From an uncultured Porphyromonas sp. (GTDB lineage Bacteria; Bacteroidota; Bacteroidia; Bacteroidales; Porphyromonadaceae), in assembly GCA_905372565.1 (NCBI GenBank), contig CAJPPK010000002.1:1-64000 (forward strand): 64,000 nt of DNA, written 5' to 3'. Both the position numbers and the translations under genes were made by a program. The notes under the pieces were generated by a model that was not told the DNA's origin, searched no databases, and saw nothing but the letters and a program-made list of their open reading frames with translations. This document shows positions 1 to 8,649 of this stretch, one piece after another; the stretch's first letter is position 1; every line of letters starts with the position of its first letter.

Positions 1-54
1 TAGCGCGCCACGTTCGGGACGTGGAGGTCGGAAGTTCGAGTCTTCTCATCCCGA
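1..54 (+). tRNA. tRNA-Pro (CGG), 3' part
   Basis: The window opens inside a tRNA. The anticodon stem CCACG/CGTGG closes a 7-base loop TTCGGGA with anticodon CGG, which reads the proline codon CCG. A T-arm with loop TTCGAGT follows, then the 3' acceptor strand CATCCCG with discriminator A at 54. CCA is not encoded. The 5' acceptor strand and most of the D-arm lie upstream of the window. Confidence 0.88.
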
Positions 55-78
55 CAGAGCCTGCAAGGGCGGAAAGAT

Positions 79-108
79 GAAGGTGTCGAAGCTCGGCGCC
101 TTCTTTTG
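79..108 (+). terminator. Terminator after tRNA-Pro
   Basis: An 11-bp stem (79-89 with 93-103, two G-U pairs) is closed by a very short loop and followed by TTTT. It lies directly behind the tRNA and before ribE, so it most likely ends the tRNA transcript. Confidence 0.65.
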
Positions 109-175
109 CTATCGGTGCTTTCCCTAGGCCTTGGTAGCCCCGCAATTAAGATCATTTAGTAACTACATTATAACT

Positions 176-781
176 ATGTTCTCAGGAATTGTAGAAGCTT
201 GTGGCGAAGTCGTCGCCCTGCGCCGTGAAGGAGAGAACCTTCATCTGACCCTCACCTGTCCTTTTGCTCACGAACTCAAGATCGATCAGAGTGTAGCGCA
301 TAATGGAGTCTGCCTCACGGTCGTAGCTCATGACGAGAAGACCTATACCGTCACGGCCATTCAGGAGACCCTGGATCGATCGAACCTCGGTCTACTCCAA
401 GTCGGAGATCATGTGAACCTCGAGCGAAGCATGCTCCTCGGAGGTCGCCTCGATGGACATATCGTCCAGGGACATGTGGATATGACGGCTGTCTGCACCT
501 CGGTAGAGGAGGCGAATGGTAGTTGGCTCTATCGCTTCGAGCATGCTACGGATAAGGCTTTGGCGGAGAAAGGCTACATAACGGTAGAGAAGGGCTCCGT
601 CACCGTCAATGGTGTCAGCCTGACCGTGTGTAACTCTGAGAAGACATCCTTTGGCGTAGCCATCATCCCCTATACGCATGAGCATACGAACTTCAAGTAC
701 ATCACTGCTGGATCGGTAGTGAATCTAGAGTTTGACATCGTAGGGAAGTACCTCTGTAAGATGCAGGAGTACGCTCGCTAG
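176..781 (+). CDS. ribE: Riboflavin synthase, alpha chain
   Basis: Riboflavin synthase converts two molecules of 6,7-dimethyl-8-ribityllumazine into riboflavin and a pyrimidine by-product, the last step of riboflavin synthesis in the cytoplasm. The protein (201 aa) starts with the family hallmark MFSGIVEA and has two tandem lumazine-binding barrels. The GRLDGHIVQGHVD motif is near residues 90-105, and the second repeat contains VTVNGVSLTV. An in-frame TTG at 131 would add 15 residues, but family members begin at the MFxGIVE methionine, so I start at 176. It is first in a + strand run with the T9SS plug gene, kdsB and dnaG. Other rib genes are not in the window. Confidence 0.93.
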   Translation: MFSGIVEACGEVVALRREGENLHLTLTCPFAHELKIDQSVAHNGVCLTVVAHDEKTYTVTAIQETLDRSNLGLLQVGDHVNLERSMLLGGRLDGHIVQGHVDMTAVCTSVEEANGSWLYRFEHATDKALAEKGYITVEKGSVTVNGVSLTVCNSEKTSFGVAIIPYTHEHTNFKYITAGSVVNLEFDIVGKYLCKMQEYAR

Positions 782-815
782 CCGGTACTTCCGTCCTCTT
801 GATCACTGCTAGGAG

Positions 816-2090
816 ATGAAGCGCTGGTTAGGTTGGGGGCTGTTGACGGTCTATCTCTGGGGAGCCTCTCTAGGGAGTAGTGTGGCACAGGGGCTTGCTC
901 CTGTGTATTCATCCTTAGCCTATCAGCTTGGAGCTGTCAGTGTGGTGGCTGGTAAAGATGATCCAGCAGATCGTCCCAGGCTACCCCATCTGCGCTTAGG
1001 GACGGATGATGGACTTCGGATCTCCTTTGATTTGCTAGACCAACCACAGGCGAATCTGAACTATCGCATCAGCCAACTAGATCGGCAGGGAAAGCCAACG
1101 AGACGCCCTGCTATTACCTATTTGAGTAGCTTTGCTGATGGTCGGCTGGATCCTCCTATACCCAGTCGGGGAGTTCTCCGAAGCTATGACCACTATACGC
1201 TAGAGTTACCCAACCTAGCCAAGCAACTTAAGGAGTCGGGGAGCTATCAGTTGGAGATCTATACGCCAGACGAGCCCGAAGCCTCCGTATTGCTTGTTCC
1301 TTTCTTTGTCTCAGAGGAAGTGGGGCTAGGAGTAGTGCCAGCTTTAGCGACCTCACTCCTTGGCTCGGATGCCCTTACGAGCCAGCAGGTCGATATTCGA
1401 CTCCTTTTGAGTGCTTCGTTAGGTATCCGTTCTCAAGATCTGCATCCTGTGGTGATACAGAATGCTCGCTTAGACAACGCAGTCATACTTACGAGCCCTA
1501 GCTATGCTTCCCTTACCGAAGTGCGCTACGAGGCTGATCGAGGAGCTCGCTTTGAGGGCGGGAATACGTACCTCAAGCTAGAGCACTTGACAGATGAAGC
1601 TCAGGGGCTAGGAGTAGAGACCTGTCTGCAGACAGACTCAGGTACGCTTCTTCGTCTCCTGCCTCTTCGTCAGCCTGGAGCTCTACTTTTCCGCCCTGAT
1701 CCTGCCCGCCAAGGGATCCAGCGCCTACGTAGCTTGGATACCGAGGATATCGCTACAGAAGGGGAATATCATGCGGTCGACTTCCGACTTATGATGCCTT
1801 GGACTGATGAAGGAGAAGTCTTCCTCGCTGGAGAAGCCTTCCGTTACCTCCCCGAGGTTAAGCGATTACTCAAGTATGATAGCTCGATCGGTGGCTATAG
1901 GACGACGCTTCCTCTGAAGAGCGGGTACCAAGAGTACCAATATCTGCTAAGACCTCATGGACGGACCTCCTTGATCTCTGCTCCTACGGTGGGGAGTCAT
2001 TACCAGACGACGAACTATTATACCGTCTTGGTCTATCTTCGTGGCGCTCGGGATATGCACGATCGTCTCATAGCCTATCAGGCTCTTTAG
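816..2090 (+). CDS. T9SS plug-type protein (DUF5103)
   Basis: The protein has 424 aa and an N-terminal signal peptide ending near SSVAQG. It looks like the DUF5103 family, whose N-terminal part is called the type IX secretion system plug domain because a member closes the periplasmic side of the SprA translocon in Flavobacterium. Supporting segments are LGTDDGLRISFDLL near residue 62, the YDHYTLELPN strand near 125, and the C-terminal signature YQTTNYYTVLVYLRG followed by DRLIAYQ, typical of the DUF5103 end. It is predicted to be periplasmic. It sits 34 bp after ribE and 23 bp before kdsB, apparently in one transcript. Family assignment is by recalled motif, so moderately sure; a role in T9SS is inferred from the family. 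Confidence 0.75.
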   Translation: MKRWLGWGLLTVYLWGASLGSSVAQGLAPVYSSLAYQLGAVSVVAGKDDPADRPRLPHLRLGTDDGLRISFDLLDQPQANLNYRISQLDRQGKPTRRPAITYLSSFADGRLDPPIPSRGVLRSYDHYTLELPNLAKQLKESGSYQLEIYTPDEPEASVLLVPFFVSEEVGLGVVPALATSLLGSDALTSQQVDIRLLLSASLGIRSQDLHPVVIQNARLDNAVILTSPSYASLTEVRYEADRGARFEGGNTYLKLEHLTDEAQGLGVETCLQTDSGTLLRLLPLRQPGALLFRPDPARQGIQRLRSLDTEDIATEGEYHAVDFRLMMPWTDEGEVFLAGEAFRYLPEVKRLLKYDSSIGGYRTTLPLKSGYQEYQYLLRPHGRTSLISAPTVGSHYQTTNYYTVLVYLRGARDMHDRLIAYQAL

Positions 2091-2113
2091 TCCTACCTAT
2101 ATCAATTTAAGTG

Positions 2114-2887
2114 ATGTCTTCTCCTACTACCTCCCCTCGTGTGCTCGTAATTATCCCTGCACGCTATGCTTCTACTCGATTCCCTGGTAAGCCTCTTGTC
2201 GACATCGCCGGACGACCGATGATCATCCGTGTGGTAGAGCGTGCGCTGAGTGTATGCTCAGATGTGGTGGTCGCTACGGATGACGAGCGTATCCGCTCAG
2301 TCGTCGAGCAGTATGGCTATCGTGCTGTGATGACCTCCGCAGATCTCGCCTCGGGGACAGAGCGCTGTCTAGAGGCCTACCGCTTGCTCGGTGCTGAAGC
2401 AGACGTACTAGTAAACTTACAGGGAGATGAACCCTTCATCGCCGACGAGCAGATACGTCTTCTGATTTCAGCTTTCGTCGAGGACGAGAAGACCGACATC
2501 GCTACCTTAGCCCAGCCCTTTAGTTCCGAAACGACTAACGAAGAGCTGGCCAACCCTAATGCGGTGAAGCTCGTACGGGCTACCTCTGGTCAGGCTCTCT
2601 ACTTTAGTCGTTCGGTGATCCCCTATCTACGTGGTGTAGAAGGAGCCTGGGCAAGCCAGCATCAGTATCTTAAGCATATAGGACTCTATGCCTTCCGAAC
2701 AAGCATCCTAGAGCAATTGAGCATGCTCCCTCCGTCTCCCTTAGAGCAAGGAGAGAGCTTGGAGCAGCTACGCTGGCTCTCGGCAGGGCTACGCATTCAG
2801 GTAAAGCTCTCCGAGCACGAAACCATTGGAATTGATACGCCCGAAGATCTCCAGCGTATTCCTATAGATTCATCCCTCCTCTCGTGA
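2114..2887 (+). CDS. kdsB: 3-deoxy-manno-octulosonate cytidylyltransferase
   Basis: KdsB activates Kdo with CTP to form CMP-Kdo, the donor used to build the lipid A-Kdo core of lipopolysaccharide. The N-terminus carries the nucleotidyltransferase signature IIPARYASTRFPGKPL, followed by VVVATDDERI and VNLQGDEPFI; the last two hold the acidic and binding residues of the family. IGIDTPEDL lies near the C-terminus. Length (257 aa) is normal. A GTG at 2111 directly precedes the ATG at 2114 and could equally start translation. The stop codon overlaps the start of dnaG (GTGA), which implies translational coupling. Confidence 0.95.
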   Translation: MSSPTTSPRVLVIIPARYASTRFPGKPLVDIAGRPMIIRVVERALSVCSDVVVATDDERIRSVVEQYGYRAVMTSADLASGTERCLEAYRLLGAEADVLVNLQGDEPFIADEQIRLLISAFVEDEKTDIATLAQPFSSETTNEELANPNAVKLVRATSGQALYFSRSVIPYLRGVEGAWASQHQYLKHIGLYAFRTSILEQLSMLPPSPLEQGESLEQLRWLSAGLRIQVKLSEHETIGIDTPEDLQRIPIDSSLLS

Positions 2888-4971
2888 TTGATCAGCAGAC
2901 TCGACAGCGCATTCTTGATACGGCACAGATCCTAGATGTCGTCAGTGACTTCGTGAGTTTACGTCGGCAGGGGATTAGCTATGTTGGTCTTTGCCCCTTC
3001 CATAGTGACCGGAATCCCTCCTTTTACGTCACTCCGTCTAAGAACATCTGTAAGTGCTTCTCATGTGGGGAAGGGGGTACACCGCTGAACTTCATCATGA
3101 AGCACGAGCAACTCTCCTATGGAGAAGCGCTCCGCTATTTAGCGAAGAAGTATAACATCGAGATCGTCGAGCGAGAAGAAACTGCCGAAGAGAGACAGCG
3201 AAATAACGAGCGGGAGAGTCTCTTCGTCGTCAATGACTATGCGGCGAAGTACTTCCAGCGTCAGCTTCATGAGAGCGAAGAGGGTAGAGCTGTCGGGCTA
3301 ACTTACTTCCAAGAGCGAGGTATCCGCCCCGAGACGATCGAGAAGTTTGGCCTAGGCTATGCTCTGGATAGTAAGACGGCTTTTACGGAGGAGGCTATAC
3401 GAGCGGGCTACTCCTTGGATCGTCTATCTGCTGTAGGTCTCTCCTCCGTCTATGAGGATCGTCCAGGTGTCGGTATAGACCGATTCCGAGGGCGAGTGAT
3501 CTTCCCTGTGCGTAACCTGAGTGGACGCTATGTTGCCTTTGGTGGACGTATTCTCTCCAAGCGAGATAAAGTGGCTAAGTATATCAATTCTCCCGAGAGC
3601 CTGATCTACTCGAAGAGCCGTGAGCTCTATGGGCTCTACTGGGCGAAGAGCGCTATTGCTAAGGCGGGGAAGTGCTTTTTGGTCGAAGGATATACGGATG
3701 TCCTCTCCATGCATCAGGCAGGTATCGAGCACGTCGTCTCCTCCTCGGGTACTGCGTTGACGATTGATCAGATCCGCCTACTGCGTCGCTTCACATCACA
3801 TATCACAGTCCTTTATGACGGCGATACAGCAGGGATTAAGGCTGCCTTGCGAGGAATTGACTTGCTTCTCGAAGAAGGCTTAAGTATCAAGGTCGTCTTA
3901 CTCCCCGATGGAGAGGACCCTGATTCCTTCGCTCGTAGTCATAGTCCAAGTGAATTTGAGGCATTCATTGCTGCCCACGAGACTGACTTCATCCATTTTA
4001 AGATCAACCTCTACCAAGAGGAGATGGAGCGTGATCCTCTACGACGTGCGGAGCTGATCTCCGACATCATGCGTAGTATTGCCCTTATTCCTGATACGAT
4101 CCAGCGGGCGGTGATGATCCAGAGTTCAGCTGGCCTACTACGTATGGGAGAGCATCTCCTGCAGTCGGAGGTCAATAAACTGAGACAACAGGGCGTCACA
4201 GCTCATGGCTTTACTTCCTCTATACCATCATCTACTCCGCTTCCACCAGTAGCTCCACTCCCAAGTGAAGCTCCTAGCGAGGCTGTAAGACCTTCGGATG
4301 AGTACGTTCATCCTCTCATCAAGGAGGAGAGCATAGAGCCCTTCGAGGAAGAACTTCTACTTCTACTCCTTCTCTATGGCGATCAGACGATCCTAATACC
4401 TGAGGGTATGGGCACGGCAGAGTATGAGGGAGAACGCTTCCCTGAGGAGCCTTCTTACTTTGTCCTGCGTGATTTTGTCCTGCGTGAGCTAGCTATGATC
4501 GGGGCTGAAGATACCTATTCTCCTCTCTTTGCTCGCTTTATTACGGAGCTGGTTGAGGTCTGTCTTCCTGCAGAGATTGCAGCAGAGACACACTTTGCTA
4601 ATCACCCTGAAGATCAGCTACGTACCATCGCTACCGATCTTCTTGGTCGCAGTGATCTCCTAGAGTATCGACCGGAGCAGGAGCCTCTTCCTCTTAGCTT
4701 GCAAGGGCTGTCTACTAGCGAGGGGGAAGAGCTTCAAGAGCATCAGCTCCAGGAGGCTCGTTACCTAGGTAACCTTGCTTTACGCACCTGTAATAGCTAC
4801 AAGATGGCACTCCTAGTTCGTCTCATTCAGCAGCTACATGCTGAGATCAAGCAGGCGCAGCGTGCAGGGGATCATGCTCAGATCATTGAGCTGATGGCGG
4901 AGATCTCTCGTCTGAATACTGAGAAGCGTCGTCTCTCTGATCTTCTTGGTGAGCGCACGATCATTGGCTGA
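2884..4971 (+). CDS. dnaG: DNA primase
   Basis: DnaG makes the RNA primers for chromosome replication. The 695-aa protein shows the CHC2 zinc finger near residues 38-62 (CPFH then CKCFSCGEGG), the primase core, and the TOPRIM fold with VEGYTDVLSMHQAG, SSSGTAL and LYDGDTAG carrying the metal-binding acids. The C-terminal third, which binds the DnaB helicase, is diverged and is preceded by a Pro/Ser-rich linker near residues 440-475. The start is a GTG overlapping the kdsB stop; the sequence MIDQQTRQRILDTAQ fits Bacteroidetes primases. A strong terminator follows. Confidence 0.97.
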   Translation: MIDQQTRQRILDTAQILDVVSDFVSLRRQGISYVGLCPFHSDRNPSFYVTPSKNICKCFSCGEGGTPLNFIMKHEQLSYGEALRYLAKKYNIEIVEREETAEERQRNNERESLFVVNDYAAKYFQRQLHESEEGRAVGLTYFQERGIRPETIEKFGLGYALDSKTAFTEEAIRAGYSLDRLSAVGLSSVYEDRPGVGIDRFRGRVIFPVRNLSGRYVAFGGRILSKRDKVAKYINSPESLIYSKSRELYGLYWAKSAIAKAGKCFLVEGYTDVLSMHQAGIEHVVSSSGTALTIDQIRLLRRFTSHITVLYDGDTAGIKAALRGIDLLLEEGLSIKVVLLPDGEDPDSFARSHSPSEFEAFIAAHETDFIHFKINLYQEEMERDPLRRAELISDIMRSIALIPDTIQRAVMIQSSAGLLRMGEHLLQSEVNKLRQQGVTAHGFTSSIPSSTPLPPVAPLPSEAPSEAVRPSDEYVHPLIKEESIEPFEEELLLLLLLYGDQTILIPEGMGTAEYEGERFPEEPSYFVLRDFVLRELAMIGAEDTYSPLFARFITELVEVCLPAEIAAETHFANHPEDQLRTIATDLLGRSDLLEYRPEQEPLPLSLQGLSTSEGEELQEHQLQEARYLGNLALRTCNSYKMALLVRLIQQLHAEIKQAQRAGDHAQIIELMAEISRLNTEKRRLSDLLGERTIIG

Positions 4972-5047
4972 TCACTGAGAGTTAGGGCCTAACGCCTCGC
5001 TAGCTCTATTTAGGATCAGGTTTGTAGCCTAGACACATTACCCTTCT

Positions 5048-5094
5048 CCTCTCCCTCTTATCCCCACTTAAGGGGAAGGGGGAGAGGATTTTTT
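5048..5094 (+). terminator. Terminator after dnaG
   Basis: CCTCTCC at 5048-5054 pairs with GGAGAGG at 5081-5087, extended inward by CCCC/GGGG, and is followed by a run of T from 5089. It ends the ribE-plug-kdsB-dnaG transcript. Confidence 0.75.
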
Positions 5095-5135
5095 ATGCTC
5101 TTAGTGGCTAGCTTTATCCTTCAGTTTGCTTAGGT

Positions 5136-5217
5136 ATTCTCAAGCGTCCCATCCTTGTGGGACGACTGTCCCAGAGCGTTGGGACAATTGTCCCATAAGG
5201 ATGGGATACTTCTGCTA
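5136..5217. repeat. Palindrome array, 22-bp period (GGGAC word)
   Basis: Two near-identical 16-bp palindromes, TGGGACGACTGTCCCA (5158-5173) and TGGGACAATTGTCCCA (5180-5195), start exactly 22 bp apart. The windows one period before (5136) and after (5202) keep recognisable halves (GTCCCA and TGGGA). The array lies in the 405-bp gap between dnaG and comB, which otherwise holds only the two terminators. Confidence 0.75.
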
Positions 5218-5287
5218 CAAGAGAGGGAAGTGTATTCTGTTCATTGGATTAGGAGAGTATAAATCAAGATATCCGGGTAGCTCTTCA

Positions 5288-5335
5288 AGATGGAGAAAGA
5301 GATAGCCCCAACAATCGGTTGATTGCTGGGGCTAT
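5288..5335 (-). terminator. Terminator after comB
   Basis: A hairpin at 5302-5316 / 5321-5335 (ATAGCCCCA outer stem, CAATC/GATTG inner stem, one A-C mismatch) lies about 40 bp beyond the comB stop. On the minus strand it is followed by the pyrimidine-rich CTCTTTCTCC. Confidence 0.6.
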
Positions 5336-5376
5336 TTAGGATGAGCGTTTGCGAGCAAAGATGGAGCTCGCCAAAT

Positions 5377-6108
5377 CTAATGACGATGGCTGACAAGATG
5401 GTCTCCATCTAGCTGAAGGACCAGATCAAAGCTATCTATCGTCAAGCAGTAGGGTACAGCCGATGCAAACCCAGCCTTCTCTAGACGCTGGTAATGCTCG
5501 CTCTTCTGGATGTATTGTAGGCGCTCTTCTAGGGTGAGACAGTGACTTTTCCAAAGATCATGAGCCATCATCGCCATGTCACCCGCCGAGGAGCCCAGGT
5601 CCAATCGCTCGGCTTCGTTGGCTAGGGCACCTGCATAAAGCATATCTTCCATCGAAGCCTGCCCTTTCCAGCCAGCTGCTAGGACAACAACATCTTGACC
5701 TAGCGAAGCACAGTGACGAAGTGTCGCCTGGAGATTGGTCAGCGCACCGACGAGGATCGTGTCAGCTCCTTGTTCACGAGCGATCGTGAGTGCTCGGGTA
5801 CCATTCGTTGTGGTGAAGACGATCTCCTGTCCTTGGACTTTGTCAGCCGTATATTCAGCAGGGTCGTTACCCAGCTGAGCAAAGGGACAGCGAACGATAT
5901 TACGCTCTGCGGCGATGAGGCAATGACGACGCTTCCCTTCGCTCTCAGCTTCCTGAGTCGAAGCAACGGGATAAATGGCCTTGGCTCCATGGGCAAAAGC
6001 AGTAACCATAGTCGTCGAAGCACGGAAGATGTCCACGATAATCACTGTCGTCTGAGGGCGGTGATAGAGTGGATAGAGTTCTGGAGAAGGACAGAGATAG
6101 ATGTACAT
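5377..6108 (-). CDS. comB: 2-phosphosulfolactate phosphatase (ComB family)
   Basis: ComB-family enzymes remove phosphate from 2-phosphosulfolactate, a step known from coenzyme M synthesis; their role in bacteria without coenzyme M is usually unclear. Motifs seen are VIIVDIFRASTTMVTAFAHG near the N-terminus, AERN...LGNDPAEYT (family usually GNSP), the highly conserved TTTNGTRAL, and VGALTNLQA. I start at the ATG at 6108 (243 aa), because MYIYLCPS leads straight into the first core strand. The longer frame to 6222 would translate a terminator palindrome and overlap the end of the phosphohexomutase. No comA or comC is visible, so the true substrate is open. Confidence 0.8.
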   Translation of the reverse strand: MYIYLCPSPELYPLYHRPQTTVIIVDIFRASTTMVTAFAHGAKAIYPVASTQEAESEGKRRHCLIAAERNIVRCPFAQLGNDPAEYTADKVQGQEIVFTTTNGTRALTIAREQGADTILVGALTNLQATLRHCASLGQDVVVLAAGWKGQASMEDMLYAGALANEAERLDLGSSAGDMAMMAHDLWKSHCLTLEERLQYIQKSEHYQRLEKAGFASAVPYCLTIDSFDLVLQLDGDHLVSHRH

Positions 6109-6115
6109 AGAGCTA

Positions 6116-6161
6116 GATAAAGAAAGACCTACCACATGGCCTGCGCAGGCCATGTGGTAGG
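6116..6161 (-). terminator. 34-bp perfect palindrome, terminator of the phosphohexomutase gene
   Basis: Bases 6128-6161 form a perfect inverted repeat (17 + 17) with no spacer, centred on CTGCGCAG. It begins 30 bp past the pgm stop. On the minus strand it is followed by GTCTTTCTTTATC, a T-rich tail. Confidence 0.75.
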
Positions 6162-6190
6162 TGATGAATAAAGTGACAGGGAGGGCAAAA

Positions 6191-7942
6191 TTAGATACCG
6201 AGCTCCTTACGGATGACGGCAATCTTCTCTAGGCAGGCTTGCTCAGCTGACGGCAAGTCTTCCTTGGATGCAGCCTTACCACGTACTCCGATATAGAACT
6301 TGATCTTGGGCTCCGTCCCCGAGGGGCGAATGGAGACCTTAGTCCCATCAGCGGTCTTGTACTGAAGGACGTTACTCGTCGTAGGCATGTCGAGAGAGAA
6401 GACTTCGTTCTTATCGAGCCAGATCCCTTGGAGCTTAGCGTAGTCGAGGACTTCGACGACAGGGCTTCCTGCAAGTGTCTTCAGAGGATTCTCACGGAAG
6501 TTCTTCATCATAGCTTCTATCTCTTCTGCACCGCTCTTGCCCTTACGGATAACGCTTACCCCTTGCTCCTTATATAGTCCATATTCTAGGAATATCTGCT
6601 GGAGAAGCTGGTAGATGGATAACCCCTTGTCGGCAGCCCAAGCCGCTAGTTCGGCGAACATACAGCAGGCAGATACAGAGCTCTTGTCACGAATGAAGTC
6701 TTCGCGTAGGAAGCCGTAGCTCTCTTCACCACCACCGATGTAATTGAGCTTGCCTTCATTCTTGCGGATGACATCTGCGATCCACTTGAAGCCGGTGTAG
6801 CAGTCGAAGAGAGTTACATGGTTCTTCTCAGCGATAGCACGGATGAGTTCAGTCGTAACGATGGTCTTGACTACGTAGTCTTGGCTCTGTAGGCGACCAG
6901 ACTCCTTGCGACTCATGATCGCATAGTAGACGAGTAGGGTACAGATCTCGTTACCATTGATAAGTACCATCTTCCCCTCTTCATTGCGAACTGCTACGCC
7001 GATACGGTCAGCATCGGGGTCAGAGGCCATGACGAAGTCTGCGCCTGTTTCTTCTGCCTTGCGGATCGCTAGCTCAAGAGCTGCGGGCTCTTCAGGGTTA
7101 GGGGAGTAGACCGTGGGGAAATTGCCACTCACGACATCCTGTTCGGGGACATTGATGATATTGGTGAAGCCGATAGCTCTAAGGGCTTCTGGAATGATGC
7201 GTACACCCGTACCATGGATAGGAGTATAGACGATCTTAAGATCCTTATGGCGAGCGATGGATTCACGTTGAGGAGCAGAGAGAGAGGCGACACGCTCTAT
7301 GAACTTCTTATCGAAGTCTGCTCCGAGAGTCTTGATTAGCTCTGGACGAGCTTCGAAGTGAATATCCTCAACCTTGGTAATCTTATTGACCTCGATGATG
7401 GTATTCCGGTCGTGTGGAGCGAGCATCTGTGCTCCATCTGACCAGTAGGCCTTGTATCCATTGTACTCCTTCGGGTTGTGTGATGCTGTGATCATCACGC
7501 CACTTTGACAGCCGAGCTCACGGATAGCGAAAGAGACTTCTGGGGTTGGACGAAGGCTCTCAAAGAGGAATACCTCAATGCCATTAGCTGAGAAGATCTC
7601 TGCAGCGATACGAGCGAAGACATCGCTATTATTACGGCAGTCATGTCCGATAGCGACACGGATCTGAGGGAGAGAGGCAAACTCCTGCTTGAGGTAGTTG
7701 GCTAGACCTTGGGTAGCGGCACCTACAGTATAGCGGTTCATACGATTTGAACCAACGCCCATAATGCCACGTAGTCCACCTGTTCCGAATTCAAGATCTT
7801 TGTAGAAGGATTCAATCAGTTCGGTGGTGTCTTCGCTGTCGAGGAGACGCTGTACTTCGCTACGAGTCTCTGCGTCATAGCCTGGAGTGAGCCACGCTTG
7901 TGCTTTAGCACGTACTTGTGCTAATAGTTCTTCTTGTGCCAT
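6191..7942 (-). CDS. Phosphoglucomutase/phosphomannomutase
   Basis: A member of the alpha-D-phosphohexomutase family that interconverts hexose 1- and 6-phosphates to feed sugar-nucleotide and polysaccharide synthesis. The phosphoserine loop is seen as GVMITASHNPKEYNGYK, the metal-binding loop as DPDADRIGVAV, the sugar-specificity loop as GGGEESYGF, and the phosphate-binding loop as IRPSGTEPKIKFY near the C-terminus. I start at 7942 (583 aa, MAQEELLAQ). An upstream in-frame ATG at 8047 would add 35 poor residues and run through the likely promoter. Which hexose it prefers cannot be told from sequence. Confidence 0.93.
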   Translation of the reverse strand: MAQEELLAQVRAKAQAWLTPGYDAETRSEVQRLLDSEDTTELIESFYKDLEFGTGGLRGIMGVGSNRMNRYTVGAATQGLANYLKQEFASLPQIRVAIGHDCRNNSDVFARIAAEIFSANGIEVFLFESLRPTPEVSFAIRELGCQSGVMITASHNPKEYNGYKAYWSDGAQMLAPHDRNTIIEVNKITKVEDIHFEARPELIKTLGADFDKKFIERVASLSAPQRESIARHKDLKIVYTPIHGTGVRIIPEALRAIGFTNIINVPEQDVVSGNFPTVYSPNPEEPAALELAIRKAEETGADFVMASDPDADRIGVAVRNEEGKMVLINGNEICTLLVYYAIMSRKESGRLQSQDYVVKTIVTTELIRAIAEKNHVTLFDCYTGFKWIADVIRKNEGKLNYIGGGEESYGFLREDFIRDKSSVSACCMFAELAAWAADKGLSIYQLLQQIFLEYGLYKEQGVSVIRKGKSGAEEIEAMMKNFRENPLKTLAGSPVVEVLDYAKLQGIWLDKNEVFSLDMPTTSNVLQYKTADGTKVSIRPSGTEPKIKFYIGVRGKAASKEDLPSAEQACLEKIAVIRKELGI

Positions 7943-7982
7943 AGTCTTATCTGTAATACTAGGTTTGTCATTGATGGATAAG

Positions 7983-7990
7983 CAAAGATA
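7983..7990 (-). promoter_or_regulatory. -7 promoter element of the phosphohexomutase gene
   Basis: TATCTTTG on the minus strand matches the Bacteroidetes TAnnTTTG -7 element and lies about 40 bp upstream of the chosen ATG. No clear -33 TTTG partner was found. Confidence 0.5.
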
Positions 7991-8120
7991 CTCTTTTCTA
8001 GGAAGAAACGGTAGTGTAAGGTAGGAGTAAAGGTAGGACGTCTCCATTTCATACGAACATGAAGATATGCTTTGATTATCTCTGTTGTACTGGGATGTTA
8101 GGGATGCATAAAAGAAAATT

Positions 8121-8155
8121 CCCCTTCTAAGCCTGAGCTTAGAAGGGGGATTTTT
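8121..8155. terminator. Terminator after the DUF5606 gene
   Basis: A 12-bp perfect stem CCCCTTCTAAGC / GCTTAGAAGGGG (8121-8132, 8137-8148) with loop CTGA. T-runs lie on both sides (TTTTT on +, AATTTTCTTTT on -), so it can act in both directions. It ends the DUF5606 transcript. Confidence 0.75.
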
Positions 8156-8173
8156 GTGCTTATCAGAGGAGAC

Positions 8174-8578
8174 CTAGGCTTCTTCCTCTTGGTCAGAGAA
8201 GTCTGTAATACCTGCTCCAATGAGGAGATTGTACCAACTATAGAGCTTCTTGATGTCGGAGGTATAGACACGCTCACGATCAAAGTTAGGTAGAACCTCC
8301 CCAAATGATGCACGGAGAGCCTCGTTATCCTTAAGGATAGATACTTCCACGGGAACACCAGCTTGCTTAGCATGAAGCTTGGTGAGTACCTCAGAGAGAG
8401 CGATGTCTTCGCTATCAGTGAACATAGAAATATCTCCTAGGGAGACGACACGATCCTTAGGCAGGATAGGTAGACGCTTCTTCGTTTCGAGAGATTCTAC
8501 GATCAGTACATTATTGCCCGATGAGAGCAGGCGATAGAGCCCAGGCTTACCTGAGATAGAGAGGATGGTCTTCAACAT
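8174..8578 (-). CDS. DUF5606 family protein
   Basis: A 134-aa protein recognised as DUF5606, a short family restricted to Bacteroidetes with no assigned role. The typical start MLKTILSISGKPGLYRLL is followed by NNVLIVESLETKKRLP and DRVVSLGDISMFTD. It lacks a signal peptide and membrane segments, so it is probably cytoplasmic. The C-terminus is acidic (QEEEA). I use the ATG at 8578; an ATG at 8617 would add 13 residues not usual in the family. It lies 71 bp downstream of coaE. A TATTTTTG on the minus strand at 8629-8636 could give it its own promoter. Confidence 0.8.
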   Translation of the reverse strand: MLKTILSISGKPGLYRLLSSGNNVLIVESLETKKRLPILPKDRVVSLGDISMFTDSEDIALSEVLTKLHAKQAGVPVEVSILKDNEALRASFGEVLPNFDRERVYTSDIKKLYSWYNLLIGAGITDFSDQEEEA

Positions 8579-8628
8579 ATCTATTAAATGATAACTAATG
8601 TGGGAGCCTTTACCCACAAATGATGGTG

Positions 8629-8636
8629 CAAAAATA
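8629..8636 (-). promoter_or_regulatory. Possible -7 element for the DUF5606 gene
   Basis: TATTTTTG on the minus strand fits TAnnTTTG and sits about 50 bp upstream of the DUF5606 start, in the short gap after coaE. The motif is AT-rich and may be chance. Confidence 0.35.
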
Positions 8637-8649
8637 GTGATAATCGAGA

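Noticed and set aside
5377..6222. Long form of ComB starting at 6222
   Set aside because: The extra 38 residues would encode the 34-bp terminator palindrome and overlap the end of the phosphohexomutase gene.
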